Source of the DNA: Bacteroidales bacterium | Lineage (GTDB): Bacteria; Bacteroidota; Bacteroidia; Bacteroidales; P3 | Direction of reading: 5' to 3' | Length of the DNA: 63,324 nt | Assembly (NCBI GenBank): GCA_017439185.1 | Contig: JAFRTM010000015.1 | Coordinates: 1-63,324 of the forward strand | In this document: in pieces, positions 1-7,648 of the stretch | Layout: every line of letters starts with the position of its first letter | How positions within the stretch are numbered: position 1 is the stretch's first letter | Position numbers and translations under genes: made by a program | Notes under the pieces: model-generated | Told to the model about the DNA's origin: nothing | The model's database searches: none | Seen by the model: only the letters and a program-made list of their open reading frames with translations

Positions 1-226
1 CAACCCCAAGGCCGAGATTTGTGCCTTCAAAGGTCTCACGCTGCGCATCGAATGCACCTTGGTGAAAGACAACCGCCCCGAAATCCAGAAGGCGTTGATT
101 GAAAAGATGCCCGTCCTGAAACCCGCCCTCGGCGAAAACGGCGAAAAAGGTGTGATGTATTACCTCAGCAACGCCACCGCCACATTCTACAAGATGATGG
201 AAACACAAGAAACAATCAAATTCTAA
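1..226 (+). CDS. C-terminal part of a split-barrel flavin protein, pyridoxamine 5'-phosphate oxidase-like (5' end outside window)
   Basis: The window opens inside this gene; about 74 codons remain, read in the frame starting at base 2 and ending at TAA 224-226. The residues (for example MYYLSNATATFYKM near the end) resemble the C-terminus of small pyridoxamine-phosphate-oxidase-like proteins of Bacteroidales, which bind FMN or heme in a split barrel. The start, the FMN-binding part and the promoter are not visible, so the exact activity cannot be given. The next gene starts 4 bases after the stop, so the two are probably co-transcribed. Confidence 0.5.
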   Translation, partial: NPKAEICAFKGLTLRIECTLVKDNRPEIQKALIEKMPVLKPALGENGEKGVMYYLSNATATFYKMMETQETIKF

Positions 227-230
227 AAAG

Positions 231-407
231 ATGAAAGAGCAAGTATTAAAAGCTATGCGCGAGGCCGGCAAGCCCGTCTCGGCTGGCGACGTCACCAAGG
301 CACTCGGTGCCGACCGCAAGGAAGTGGACAAGGCCTTCGCCGAGCTGAAGAAAGAGGGTGCCATCGTGTCGCCCATCCGCTGCAAGTGGGAGCCCGCCGC
401 AAAGTGA
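231..407 (+). CDS. Small winged-helix DNA-binding-like protein (58 aa)
   Basis: A 58-residue ORF starts 4 bases after the upstream stop. The sequence ([20 protein letters not shown], then an [13 protein letters not shown] segment and a short wing-like strand) fits a minimal winged helix-turn-helix: helix 1 about residues 2-12, helix 2 about 16-24, recognition helix about 27-41. Such one-domain proteins are usually annotated as transcriptional regulators in Bacteroides. It has no ligand domain. A terminator hairpin follows directly, making it the last gene of its unit. The regulatory role is inferred from fold only. Confidence 0.6.
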   Translation: MKEQVLKAMREAGKPVSAGDVTKALGADRKEVDKAFAELKKEGAIVSPIRCKWEPAAK

Positions 408-416
408 GTTTAACAA

Positions 417-446
417 CGAGGAGGGCTGCGGTCCTCCTCGTTTAAT
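417..446 (+). terminator. Rho-independent terminator
   Basis: An 8-bp stem (CGAGGAGG at 417-424 pairing with CCTCCTCG at 433-440) is followed by TTTAATTTTA. It ends the unit of the split-barrel and winged-helix genes and lies only 11 bases before the next start codon. Confidence 0.7.
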
Positions 447-456
447 TTTATATGAT

Positions 457-1392
457 ATGGAAATCAAAGCAGTAAAATTCCGCAAAGACGGATTCTATAC
501 ACAGCCTTTCGTTATGGGAGGTGAAGGTGGTAACTACGACAAGAACGTCCGCTATCGCGGCAGTCTCCAGAACTATTTGATTGACACCGGGAAGGAGGTA
601 ATCCTGGTAGATACAGGCATCCCGGCAGGAACACCCGAGGAGGTGTCCGACGAGAACTCGGCCGGTTACACTGGCAAGGACATCTGCAGCTATATGGAAG
701 CATTCGCCGCACTCGGCTACAAACCCGAGCAGGTGACAAAGATTCTGCTCACCCACCGTCACGCCGACCACAGCGGCGAGTTGAAGAGCTTCCCCAATGC
801 TAAGATTTATGTGAGCCAAGAGGAGATGGGCGCTACCGAGCTGCAAGGCATCACAAACCTCGTGCCCGTTACGTTCACCGACGGCCCTTACTACAACTTC
901 CCTGAGGCGCAGAAGATTCAGGACGGCATCTACCTCGTCAAAGCCAAGGGACACACCAACGGCAACAGCATTATCATCGTGGAAAACGAAGGCCTGTTCT
1001 ATATGTTCCACGGCGACATCACCTACGTTGACGAAGCCCTGTACGAGGATAAGCTTTCCGTGGTCTTCGACGACCTGCCTGCCGCCCGCGAGACGCAGAA
1101 CCGCATCCGCGAGTTCATACGCAATCACCCCACCGTCTATTGCGGCACCCACACCCCGCAGGGATATGAGAACTTGGAGGCCAAGCGGGTGATGGACCTC
1201 GACAACCCCATTCCTACCGTTTTTGCCGAGGTGGACTTCAGCCAGCAGAGAGCCACCGGCAAGTACGTCTGCTCTATCTGCGGCTATGTCTACGACCCAG
1301 CGGAGCACGACGGCGTGGCCTTCGAGGACCTGCCCGACGACTGGCGCTGCCCCCGCTGCAAGCAAGGCAAGGAGAAATTCAACAAAGCGTAG
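457..1392 (+). CDS. Metallo-beta-lactamase-fold hydrolase fused to a C-terminal rubredoxin
   Basis: A 311-residue protein. Residues about 1-260 are a metallo-beta-lactamase fold with the metal motif H100-R-H102-A-D104-H105, a later GHTNG loop and a FHGD strand end, as in lactonase-like and flavodiiron-related hydrolases. Residues 269-311 are a rubredoxin: C272-x2-C275 and C298-x2-C301, with the GYVYDP and DDWRCP signatures. The start ATG 457 is chosen because the longer frame (from 358) would cross the terminator and overlap the upstream gene. A one-electron Fe centre fused to an MBL hydrolase suggests an electron-transfer or NO/O2-type reductase role, but the flavodoxin domain of true flavodiiron proteins is absent. 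Neighbouring flavin proteins fit a redox role. Confidence 0.85.
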   Translation: MEIKAVKFRKDGFYTQPFVMGGEGGNYDKNVRYRGSLQNYLIDTGKEVILVDTGIPAGTPEEVSDENSAGYTGKDICSYMEAFAALGYKPEQVTKILLTHRHADHSGELKSFPNAKIYVSQEEMGATELQGITNLVPVTFTDGPYYNFPEAQKIQDGIYLVKAKGHTNGNSIIIVENEGLFYMFHGDITYVDEALYEDKLSVVFDDLPAARETQNRIREFIRNHPTVYCGTHTPQGYENLEAKRVMDLDNPIPTVFAEVDFSQQRATGKYVCSICGYVYDPAEHDGVAFEDLPDDWRCPRCKQGKEKFNKA

Positions 1393-1574
1393 ATGAAACG
1401 CATTGTATATGTCATTTCAGGCCTGATGTGCGTAGGTTTAGGGACTCTGGGTGTGGTAGTGCCGGGACCACCCTCATCCGTTTCAACCGCGACAACCCTG
1501 AGCCCTACATCGAGGATTTGCCCCGCTTCACAGCATTTACAGAAGACATTGCGTCGATTCTAAACCTGACGTAA
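1393..1574 (+). pseudogene. Remnant: start of a YbaN/DUF454 membrane protein joined to an unrelated out-of-frame tail
   Basis: An ATG directly after the previous stop opens MKRIVYVISGLMCVGLGTLG, which matches the first transmembrane segment of YbaN/DUF454 proteins up to the VVPG turn. The frame then runs into proline/serine-rich sequence and stops at 1561-1563. From about 1470 the +2-shifted frame reads a plausible protein end (LIRFNRDNPEPYIEDLPRF and on to a stop at 1572-1574) that I cannot assign. I read this as a deletion junction between two genes, leaving a dead composite. A functional 56-residue peptide is possible but unlikely. Confidence 0.55.
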
Positions 1575-1656
1575 ACAGGATCAAACAATTTTTTCTGCGA
1601 TTGTGCGTTTATTCTGCATAATCAAACATTCGTAACACAATAATACAGATACTACA

Positions 1657-2232
1657 ATGAAAAAAGACCTTGGAATTGTGCCGGCTGTGTACCCGATGCC
1701 GGTTTTGATGGTGGCCGCTTACGACGAGCATGGCCGCGTGAACGTAATGAATGCCGCCTGGGGCATGATCTGCGACATGGACAAGATAGCCCTCTTCATC
1801 GGCGAAGGCCACAAGACCACGCAGAATATCCTAAAGACAAAAGCCTTCACCGTCAGCATCGCCGACCGCGACCATATGGATGTGGCCGATTATTTCGGCA
1901 TTGCCACCGGCAACAAGACCCCCGACAAGTTTGAACGCACGGGCTACCACGCTGTCCGCAGCAGCCGTGTCAACGCCCCCGTCATCGACGAATTCCCCGT
2001 GGCGATGGAGTGCGAGCTGGCCGAGGTGGTGGAGACAGAGACGATGTACTGTATCGTGGGCAGGATTGTCAACGTCGCTGCCGAGGAGAGCGTCCTCAGC
2101 GAGAATGGCAAAGTAAACCCATCAAAGCTCAACGCCCTTATATTCGACCAGTTCCAGAACGGCTACTACGTCACTGGCGAGCAGGTGGGCCGTGCCTGGA
2201 ACGCTGGCGCCGCACTGGCCAAAGCGAGATAA
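1657..2232 (+). CDS. Flavin reductase-like (FMN split-barrel) family protein
   Basis: A 191-residue protein of the flavin_reduct type. It begins near VPAVYPMPVLMVAAYDEHGR, the strand that opens the split barrel, and contains NVMNAAWG and a KTTQNILKTKAFTVSI segment typical of FMN-binding flavoredoxin-like proteins of anaerobes. Such proteins move electrons from NAD(P)H or ferredoxin through FMN. Length matches the family. It is preceded by 80 bases of noncoding DNA and followed by a terminator hairpin, so it is probably monocistronic. The physiological partner is unknown. Confidence 0.85.
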   Translation: MKKDLGIVPAVYPMPVLMVAAYDEHGRVNVMNAAWGMICDMDKIALFIGEGHKTTQNILKTKAFTVSIADRDHMDVADYFGIATGNKTPDKFERTGYHAVRSSRVNAPVIDEFPVAMECELAEVVETETMYCIVGRIVNVAAEESVLSENGKVNPSKLNALIFDQFQNGYYVTGEQVGRAWNAGAALAKAR

Positions 2233-2261
2233 TCCACACCACTAGGCCTTGCAACCGACAA

Positions 2262-2308
2262 AACGCTGCTCAGTGGGCAATATTCCCCACCTTGCAGCGT
2301 TATTTATT
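2262..2308 (+). terminator. Terminator with nested stem
   Basis: AACGCTGC at 2262-2269 pairs with GCAGCGTT at 2294-2301. An inner GTGGG/CCCAC stem sits in the loop, and TATTTATTAT follows. It ends the flavin reductase-like gene. Confidence 0.7.
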
Positions 2309-2325
2309 ATAATTGACTTTGACTT

Positions 2326-2679
2326 ATGAACATCGAGGATTATCGCGACTACTGCCTTTCGTTGGGCGACGACGTAGAGGAACGGATGCCCTTTAGGGCT
2401 TTCTGCTACGCCAGCGAGGTGCTGGTCTTCTATGTCTATGGACACATGTTCTCTTTCTTCGACTGCAACAATTTCAGTGTTGTCACCCTCAAGTGCCAGC
2501 CCGACCGCATTGAAGAACTAAAGGAACAGCACTCCTGCATTGGCAAACCATTCAATGAGTCGCCCCGATACTGGATCGGCGTCGACCCTGCAATCGCCTC
2601 CGATGTCCTGTTGAGAGAGCTGACGCTGAACTCATACAACCTCGTCCGCGAGAAATACCATCAAAAAAATGAACCTTAA
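2326..2679 (+). CDS. MmcQ/YjbR family protein (117 aa)
   Basis: A 117-residue protein of the MmcQ/YjbR (CyaY-like fold) family. It has an N-terminal helix (MNIEDYRDYCLSL), an F..D strand with KCQPDRIEELKEQH, and a PRYWIGVD loop typical of the family. Family members are DNA-binding-like proteins of unknown role. The stop codon abuts the start of the next gene (2680), so translation is probably coupled. Function remains unassigned. Confidence 0.8.
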   Translation: MNIEDYRDYCLSLGDDVEERMPFRAFCYASEVLVFYVYGHMFSFFDCNNFSVVTLKCQPDRIEELKEQHSCIGKPFNESPRYWIGVDPAIASDVLLRELTLNSYNLVREKYHQKNEP

Positions 2680-3219
2680 ATGATAAATACACCCACAGGA
2701 AAGACATACGTCGGAAGCGACGAACTCTACGCTGAAGTGCAGCGCACTATGCGGCTCTGCGCCGAGATGAACAACGGCTGGCACACCGAGGCTGAGGTGC
2801 GCGAGTACCTGCGGCAAATCACCGCCTCGGAGGTGGACGATACCGTGCGCGTGTTCCCACCGTTCAACATCAATTATGGCCGTCGGACCACCTTCGGCAA
2901 GGGCAGTTTCGTTAACTTCGGCTGCACCTTCCTCGCCCTCGGCGGCATCACCATCGAGGAAGGAGTTTTCATCGCGCCGCACGTGGTGCTGGCCACCGAA
3001 TTCCATCCCGAAGACCCCGAGACAAGGCATTCGCTGCTCACCAAGCCCATCATCATCCGCCGCAACGCCTGGATTGGTGCCAACGCCACCATCCTCGCCG
3101 GTGTCACCATCGGCGAGAACGCCATCGTGGCCGCTGGCGCGGTGGTCAGCAAGGATGTACCCGACAATACGATAGTCGGCGGGGTGCCGGCGAAAGTGAT
3201 ACGTGAAATCAAAAAATAA
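2680..3219 (+). CDS. Sugar O-acetyltransferase, left-handed beta-helix (LacA/Maa type)
   Basis: A 179-residue acetyl-CoA-dependent O-acetyltransferase. The Mac domain (about 8-60) precedes hexapeptide repeats (about 65-170) such as GGITIEEGVFIAPHV and GVTIGENAIVAAGAVVSKDV. The likely catalytic His is H109 in ATEFHPED. The C-terminus shows the family hallmark DNTIVGGVPAKVIREIK. It probably acetylates a sugar or similar hydroxyl acceptor in the cytoplasm; the substrate is not evident. It follows the MmcQ gene with no gap and precedes the flavodoxin-type lipoprotein by 8 bases. A relic of a second copy of its tail lies at 5149-5236. Confidence 0.9.
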   Translation: MINTPTGKTYVGSDELYAEVQRTMRLCAEMNNGWHTEAEVREYLRQITASEVDDTVRVFPPFNINYGRRTTFGKGSFVNFGCTFLALGGITIEEGVFIAPHVVLATEFHPEDPETRHSLLTKPIIIRRNAWIGANATILAGVTIGENAIVAAGAVVSKDVPDNTIVGGVPAKVIREIKK

Positions 3220-3227
3220 AACAGACA

Positions 3228-4019
3228 ATGAAGAAGATAATGCTCCTCTGCGCGGCGGTGCTGACGCTGGTCGGCTGTCGGCAGGGCGGCGGAAACGACG
3301 ACAATCAACAACCCGAAACAATTAACAACACACATCAAATGGACACAAACTCACACAAAAGGATGGTAATCCTCAACGCCAGTCCCCGCAAGGACAAGAA
3401 CACTGCCACGCTCCTGAAGGAGGCGCAACGCGGCGCCGAAGAGGCGGGTGCCGAAGTGCAGTACATAGACCTTATCGACCTCCAGTTCACCGGCTGCCGC
3501 AGCTGCATGGCCTGCAAGCGGACGGGCAACCAGTGCGGCGGTGTCTGCGCCGTGCGCGACGACCTGCGTCCTGTGCTGGAGAGCATCCGCGATGCCGCCG
3601 CCCTCATCATCGGCTCGCCCATCTACTGGTCGTTCCCCACGGGGATGATGCGCAACGTCGTCGAGCGACTGCTCTTCCCGATGCTGAGCTACAACAGCGA
3701 CGGCAAGGGCGGCGTGCAGCGCTACCTCGACAAGCGGATGAACTGCGGCATCATCTACACGATGAACGTCACGCCCGAGGGCTACAAGGCGATGAACTAC
3801 GCCGCCCTCCACGAGCCCGACCGCGAGCACCTGGAGCAATACTATGGCCACTGCGAGGTCTACAACGCCTACGGCACCTGGCAGTTCTATCCCGACTACG
3901 AGAAATACGACCACAGCGCCGTCGACCTGGACGAGAAGCAATGGTACCGCGACAACCAGTGGCCCCGCGACAAGCAAGCCGCCTACGACATGGGCAAGCG
4001 GCTGGTGACGATGAACTGA
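3228..4019 (+). CDS. Flavodoxin-fold NAD(P)H-dependent oxidoreductase with lipoprotein signal
   Basis: A 263-residue protein. Residues 1-17 are a lipoprotein signal (MKKIMLLCAAVLTLVGC, lipobox LVGC), followed by a polar linker. From about residue 46 an NADPH-dependent FMN reductase/flavodoxin-2 domain starts (MVILNASPRKDKNTATLL). The CRSCMACKRTGNQCGGVC segment and GSPIYWSFPTGMM match iron-sulfur flavoprotein-like FMN reductases. Export of this fold is unusual, since FMN reductases are mostly cytosolic. An internal ATG at about 3339 (MDTNSHKRMV) could give a cytosolic form, and then the lipoprotein reading would be wrong. It lies in a tight accessory run. Confidence 0.8.
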   Translation: MKKIMLLCAAVLTLVGCRQGGGNDDNQQPETINNTHQMDTNSHKRMVILNASPRKDKNTATLLKEAQRGAEEAGAEVQYIDLIDLQFTGCRSCMACKRTGNQCGGVCAVRDDLRPVLESIRDAAALIIGSPIYWSFPTGMMRNVVERLLFPMLSYNSDGKGGVQRYLDKRMNCGIIYTMNVTPEGYKAMNYAALHEPDREHLEQYYGHCEVYNAYGTWQFYPDYEKYDHSAVDLDEKQWYRDNQWPRDKQAAYDMGKRLVTMN

Positions 4020-4032
4020 AACAGAAGGAACA

Positions 4033-4092
4033 ATGAACATATCAGTCTTCTGCGGGGCGTCGCTCACGAGCGCGGTGAAAATGCACGAATGA
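4033..4092 (+). pseudogene. Possible remnant of a LOG/TIGR00730-family gene start
   Basis: A 19-codon ORF starting 13 bases after the upstream stop reads MNISVFCGASLTSAVKMHE. The first nine residues match the opening strand of LOG-family (lysine decarboxylase-like, cytokinin-activating) Rossmann proteins. The rest is missing. Given other relics nearby, I read it as a deletion scar, with low confidence because the match is very short. Confidence 0.25.
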
Positions 4093-4131
4093 AACAATAA
4101 ATTGAATAGAAACAATAAACACAGACAGACA

Positions 4132-5100
4132 ATGAAGAAGATGTTTTATACCATGTCTATAGTATGCGCCATTGCAGCCTTGACCGCCTGCACAAGCAAA
4201 CAGCAACAAACAAAGGAGAACAATAGTATGAAGACCATCCGATTGATTTACCCACAGTGGCAGGGCGCAAGCGTCAGCCAGTGGATTCCCGAAGTGAAGA
4301 ACCCCGACGATGCCTCGCGCGGCTACTATCTCGGAGCGCAGCTGCTCGACTTCCTCGCCCCGAAGAACGACAGCCAGAAGACGGTCGTCGTGCCCGTGTC
4401 GCAGGAAGTGGGCGACCGATCGCCACAGGACGGTGTGATTGACCGCGACGTGATTGCCAGCCAGTCGGCAGCGGCAGTCAGCATCCTCGACGATGAGCAG
4501 CCCACGCGCATCATCACCCTCGGTGGCGAGTGCTCCGTCAGCGTGGTGCCGTTCACGTGGCTGGCCCGCAAATACGACGGCGACGTGGCCGTGCTGTGGA
4601 TTGACGCCCACCCCGACATCACGCTGCCCGGCGATGTCTATCCCGCCTACCACGCCATGGCCGTCACCGCCATGATGGGCAAGGGCGACGCGAAGATTCT
4701 CGCCACGCTGCCCGCACAGATTCCTGCCGACCGCTTCCTGTTAGTAGGTCTGCGCGACTGGGAGCGACAGCAGATTATCGACCGCCAGCAGGAGTACGGC
4801 ATGAAGCACCTCGGTGTGGCCGAAGTGCGCGACAGCAGCACCGCCATCCTCCAGTGGATTCAGCAGACGGGCGCGAAGCACGTGCTGATACATTTCGACA
4901 TGGACGTGCTCGACCCTGCCGAAATCATCCCCGCCGTCGGCGTGGTGAAGGACGGTCTGAAGATGGCCGATGTGGTGCGCATCATCAACGATGTCACTGC
5001 CGCCCACAGCGTTGAGGCTCTCACCATTGCCGAACCGATGCCCCGCACCGCCATCAACATCCGCAACATGCTTGGCGGCATCAAGATGTTTGAGGAGTGA
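4132..5100 (+). CDS. Arginase/ureohydrolase-family lipoprotein with an altered metal ligand
   Basis: A 322-residue protein from ATG 4132, which gives a clean lipoprotein signal (lipobox LTAC, Cys20); an in-frame ATG at 4102 only adds a polar extension. The ureohydrolase fold shows DAHPD, the metal loop FDMDVLDP, and a late AEPMPRT segment. In the first metal motif the usual GG-D/E-H reads GGEC, so the Mn-binding His is Cys. Arginases, agmatinases and formimidoylglutamases are normally cytosolic, so a lipid-anchored member is unusual. The substrate cannot be told from sequence. It may be a non-canonical hydrolase or a binding protein. Confidence 0.75.
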   Translation: MKKMFYTMSIVCAIAALTACTSKQQQTKENNSMKTIRLIYPQWQGASVSQWIPEVKNPDDASRGYYLGAQLLDFLAPKNDSQKTVVVPVSQEVGDRSPQDGVIDRDVIASQSAAAVSILDDEQPTRIITLGGECSVSVVPFTWLARKYDGDVAVLWIDAHPDITLPGDVYPAYHAMAVTAMMGKGDAKILATLPAQIPADRFLLVGLRDWERQQIIDRQQEYGMKHLGVAEVRDSSTAILQWIQQTGAKHVLIHFDMDVLDPAEIIPAVGVVKDGLKMADVVRIINDVTAAHSVEALTIAEPMPRTAINIRNMLGGIKMFEE

Positions 5101-5148
5101 TAGGACAAGCACCAGTTTTACAGATTTACACGCCTCCCCGTACCCATG

Positions 5149-5236
5149 CGCGGTGGTGAGCAAAGATGTACCAGACAACACGATTGTCGGCGGGGTGCCG
5201 GCAAAAACGATAAGAACAATTAAATCAAAAGAGTAA
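5149..5236 (+). pseudogene. Relic: C-terminal tail of a second O-acetyltransferase
   Basis: The frame ending at TAA 5234-5236 encodes AVVSKDVPDNTIVGGVPAKT and a short basic end, nearly identical to the C-terminus of the acetyltransferase at 2680-3219. About 48 of the first 53 bases agree with 3139-3191, and several differences are silent, so this looks like the tail of a separate acetyltransferase gene rather than a fresh copy. No start or beta-helix domain precedes it. It is a deletion remnant. Confidence 0.75.
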
Positions 5237-5242
5237 AATAGT

Positions 5243-5910
5243 ATGAAAGCAATGAATTGGTATCGAAACAATTGGTATTACGTGGGTGGCATCATCTTTG
5301 TCGTGCTTGCCATTGCTATGTCCCTTTTCGGCGAACACATCGACCCCGTGCGGAGAATTATGGTCGTGGGCTTTATGGGACTGCTCATCCATCAGTTTGA
5401 GGAGTATGTGCTGCCCAGCGGCTTCCCGATGGTGTGGAACATCGTCCAGTCGGGCGAACGCGAGCGCTACGACCGCTACCCGATGAACAAAAACACGTCG
5501 TTCGTCTGCAACGTGTGCATTATGTATCCGCTCTATATCGCGGGCATCATCTTCAGCGACTGCCATGTTTGGGGACTGATGCTGATGTTTTTCTCCATCG
5601 GACAGGTTGTCATCCACGGCATCATTTTCAACGTCAAGATGCGGCGGCTGTATAATCCCGGCGTGGCTACGTGTTGTTCATCCTCATCCCTGTGGGCATC
5701 TACTATATCTGGTATGTGGCGTCGCATTTCTCGTTGGCGTGGTGGCACTATGTGGCGGCGCTTGTCCTGCTGATGCCAGTGTCGTTCTGCAGCCTGATGC
5801 TGCCGATAAAACTGATGGCCGACAAGGACTCCAAGCACGTATGGCCAGCAGAGGAGTGCGAGAAGTTTCACGTGATGGAAAAGATGAAACAAATTGAATC
5901 GAAAAAATAA
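5243..5910 (+). pseudogene. HXXEE-domain membrane protein, frameshifted
   Basis: The first frame (from ATG 5243) encodes a hydrophobic protein with the family motif H50-Q-F-E53-E54 and several membrane segments. At about 5650-5670 it leaves the family pattern after MRRLYNP. The next frame then continues it (VLFILIPVGIYYIWYVASHF and on to MKQIESKK, stop 5910). One missing base near 5661 restores a single protein of about 222 residues, the family's usual size. This is either a real frameshift mutation or a sequencing error. HXXEE proteins are of unknown function. It sits 6 bases after the acetyltransferase relic and 6 before the next gene. Confidence 0.8.
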
Positions 5911-5916
5911 ACTGAA

Positions 5917-6453
5917 ATGAAGAAAGTAACCGTTATTTCAACCAGCCTCCGTCCGGGGTCGAACAGCCACGTGCTGGCGGAGCAGTTCGCCAAAGGTGCG
6001 AAAGCCGCAGCTCACGAGGTGGAACTCATCTCGCTGCGCGGCAAGGACATCAGGTTCTGCGTCGGCTGTCTGTCGTGCCAGCAGACAGGTGCCTGCATAT
6101 TCAAGGACGACGTGCCGGCCATTATGGAGAGTGTGCTCAACGCCGACGTGGTGTGCTGGGCGACGCCCATCTACTACTACGAGATGAGCGGCCAGATGAA
6201 GACTCTCATCGACCGTATGAACGCCATTTTCTCCAAGGACTACCGTTTCCGCGACATCTACCTGCTGACCACCGCTTTCGAGAACGAGGCACATGTCCCC
6301 GAGCGAGCCGAGAGCGGCCTGCAGGGCTGGATAGCCTGCTTTGGAAAGGCGACCCTTAAAGGCCACGTGTTCTGTGGCGGCGTGGGTGCCCCCAACGATA
6401 TAGCCGGCAACCCCAAGCTGCAACAAGCCTACCAGCTCGGGATGGGTGTCTGA
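5917..6453 (+). CDS. Flavodoxin-fold NAD(P)H-dependent oxidoreductase (cytosolic)
   Basis: A 178-residue FMN reductase-type protein. It starts at the first beta strand (MKKVTVISTSLRPGSNSHVL) with the FMN phosphate loop at SLRPGSNSH. The CVGCLSCQQTGAC segment and ATPIYYYEMSGQMKTLIDR are typical of iron-sulfur flavoprotein-like or NAD(P)H:quinone reductases. It differs from the gene at 3228 in lacking a signal peptide. It is the last gene of the plus-strand accessory run and faces the convergent redox operon 50 bases downstream. Confidence 0.88.
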   Translation: MKKVTVISTSLRPGSNSHVLAEQFAKGAKAAAHEVELISLRGKDIRFCVGCLSCQQTGACIFKDDVPAIMESVLNADVVCWATPIYYYEMSGQMKTLIDRMNAIFSKDYRFRDIYLLTTAFENEAHVPERAESGLQGWIACFGKATLKGHVFCGGVGAPNDIAGNPKLQQAYQLGMGV

Positions 6454-6505
6454 TCTCAATTAACAATACCTCCCACGCCCCCTACAACCGCCCGCCGCGA
6501 TTCGG

Positions 6506-7126
6506 CTATTTCAGCATCTGCTGTATGTCGCTTTCTATCGACTCGGGTGGTACCATCGGCTCGAAGCGGATGATGGTGTTGCCGTCGGCCGAGACGAGAA
6601 ACTTGCCAAAGTTCCACTTGATGGCGTCGCCTTTGTGGAACCCGCTTTTGGTCGTCTTGTGAATCATTGTCAGCTGCTTGGCGAACTTCTCGTAACCCTC
6701 GGGGTATCCCTTGAACGGAGCCTTTGCCTTGAGGAAGGTGTATAAGGGGCTTTCCTTCTTGCCGTTGACGTCTATCTTGTCGAACAGGGTGAAGGTGACG
6801 TCGTATTTGAGTGTGCAGAACTTCTCTATGGCCTCGTTGTCACCTGGCTCCTGTCCGAGGAACTGGTTGCACGGGAAGGCGAGTATCTCGAAGCCCTGAT
6901 CCTTGTATTTGCGATAGAGCGCCTCAAGTCCCTCGTATTGTGGCGTGAGGCCGCACTTGCTCGCCACGTTGACGATAAGCAGCACCTTGCCCTTGTAGGA
7001 GGCGAGGGAGACATCGTTGCCGTGGATGTCCTTAACGCTATAGTCGTAGATTGATTTGCCGTCTTGTGCGAAACCAGAGACGGAGAAGAGCAGCGCGAAG
7101 GCTGCGAGGAGAATCTGTTTTTTCAT
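6506..7126 (-). CDS. Glutathione peroxidase family protein, exported form
   Basis: A 206-residue thiol peroxidase. The start ATG at 7126 is chosen over a longer upstream frame because it gives a signal peptide (MKKQILLAAFALLFSVSGFA) just before the mature domain. The catalytic cysteine is C58 in NVASKCGLTP; the FPCNQF and KWNFGKF motifs complete the Cys/Gln/Trp/Asn site. In bacteria such enzymes usually use thioredoxin rather than glutathione. This copy should act in the periplasm, while its paralogue at 8087-8629 is cytosolic. It is the last gene of the minus-strand operon starting at 10733. Confidence 0.9.
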   Translation of the reverse strand: MKKQILLAAFALLFSVSGFAQDGKSIYDYSVKDIHGNDVSLASYKGKVLLIVNVASKCGLTPQYEGLEALYRKYKDQGFEILAFPCNQFLGQEPGDNEAIEKFCTLKYDVTFTLFDKIDVNGKKESPLYTFLKAKAPFKGYPEGYEKFAKQLTMIHKTTKSGFHKGDAIKWNFGKFLVSADGNTIIRFEPMVPPESIESDIQQMLK

Positions 7127-7149
7127 TTTTTTATGGGGGTGTGAAAAGG

Positions 7150-7605
7150 TTAATGATTGGTGTTTTTGCAAGCTTTGAACCAGCTGAAGAGGAACCGGAG
7201 TCCTGCCACGGCGAGGGCGGTGCCAAGCCCCGGATAGAAGCCTGCGAAGAATTCGACTGGCATGCCCGGCAGGTATTTCAGCCCTATGCCGAGCCCCATC
7301 ATGAAGGCTATGAGCAGGTAGCCGCGCAGGTCGAGAAAGGCGAGCAGCGACTTGCGTTCTTGGGGGAAATTGAGGATGCGAAGGGTGTAGCGTTTGACAA
7401 AGTTGTGGAACATCAAAGAGAAAGCCACAGCCACCGCCAAGGCCACCACCGCCAGCCACCAGACGCGGTCGGGATGCACCGCCGCCACGCCGCATAGGGC
7501 TTTGATGCCGGTGATGAATATCTTGATTCCTGGGGCGAGCCAGCAGAGCACCTGCATGAGTAGCAAGTGGTGGCGTCTGACGGGCAGAATGTGGTCGAAG
7601 GTCAT
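7150..7605 (-). CDS. Conserved four-helix membrane protein, unknown function
   Basis: A 151-residue protein with about four hydrophobic segments (about 17-45, 48-70, 92-115, 120-142) and basic loops (RRHH near residue 10, NFPQERKS near 80). I do not recognise a family. It lies 23 bases upstream of the exported glutathione peroxidase and 43 bases after the OhrR-type gene, in the same operon, so a link to envelope redox homeostasis is possible. That inference rests on position only. Confidence 0.7.
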   Translation of the reverse strand: MTFDHILPVRRHHLLLMQVLCWLAPGIKIFITGIKALCGVAAVHPDRVWWLAVVALAVAVAFSLMFHNFVKRYTLRILNFPQERKSLLAFLDLRGYLLIAFMMGLGIGLKYLPGMPVEFFAGFYPGLGTALAVAGLRFLFSWFKACKNTNH

Positions 7606-7648
7606 GAGGTTGGTTGTTTTATGTTTGGTGGGTGAAAAGGTGAGAACT

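Noticed and set aside
448-1365. Long minus-strand open frame opposite the MBL-rubredoxin gene
   Set aside because: It is the complement of a clear domain-bearing gene in GC-rich DNA. Valine/glycine/leucine-rich translation is typical of antisense shadows. The same applies to long shadows opposite dnaG, hydG, miaA and typA.
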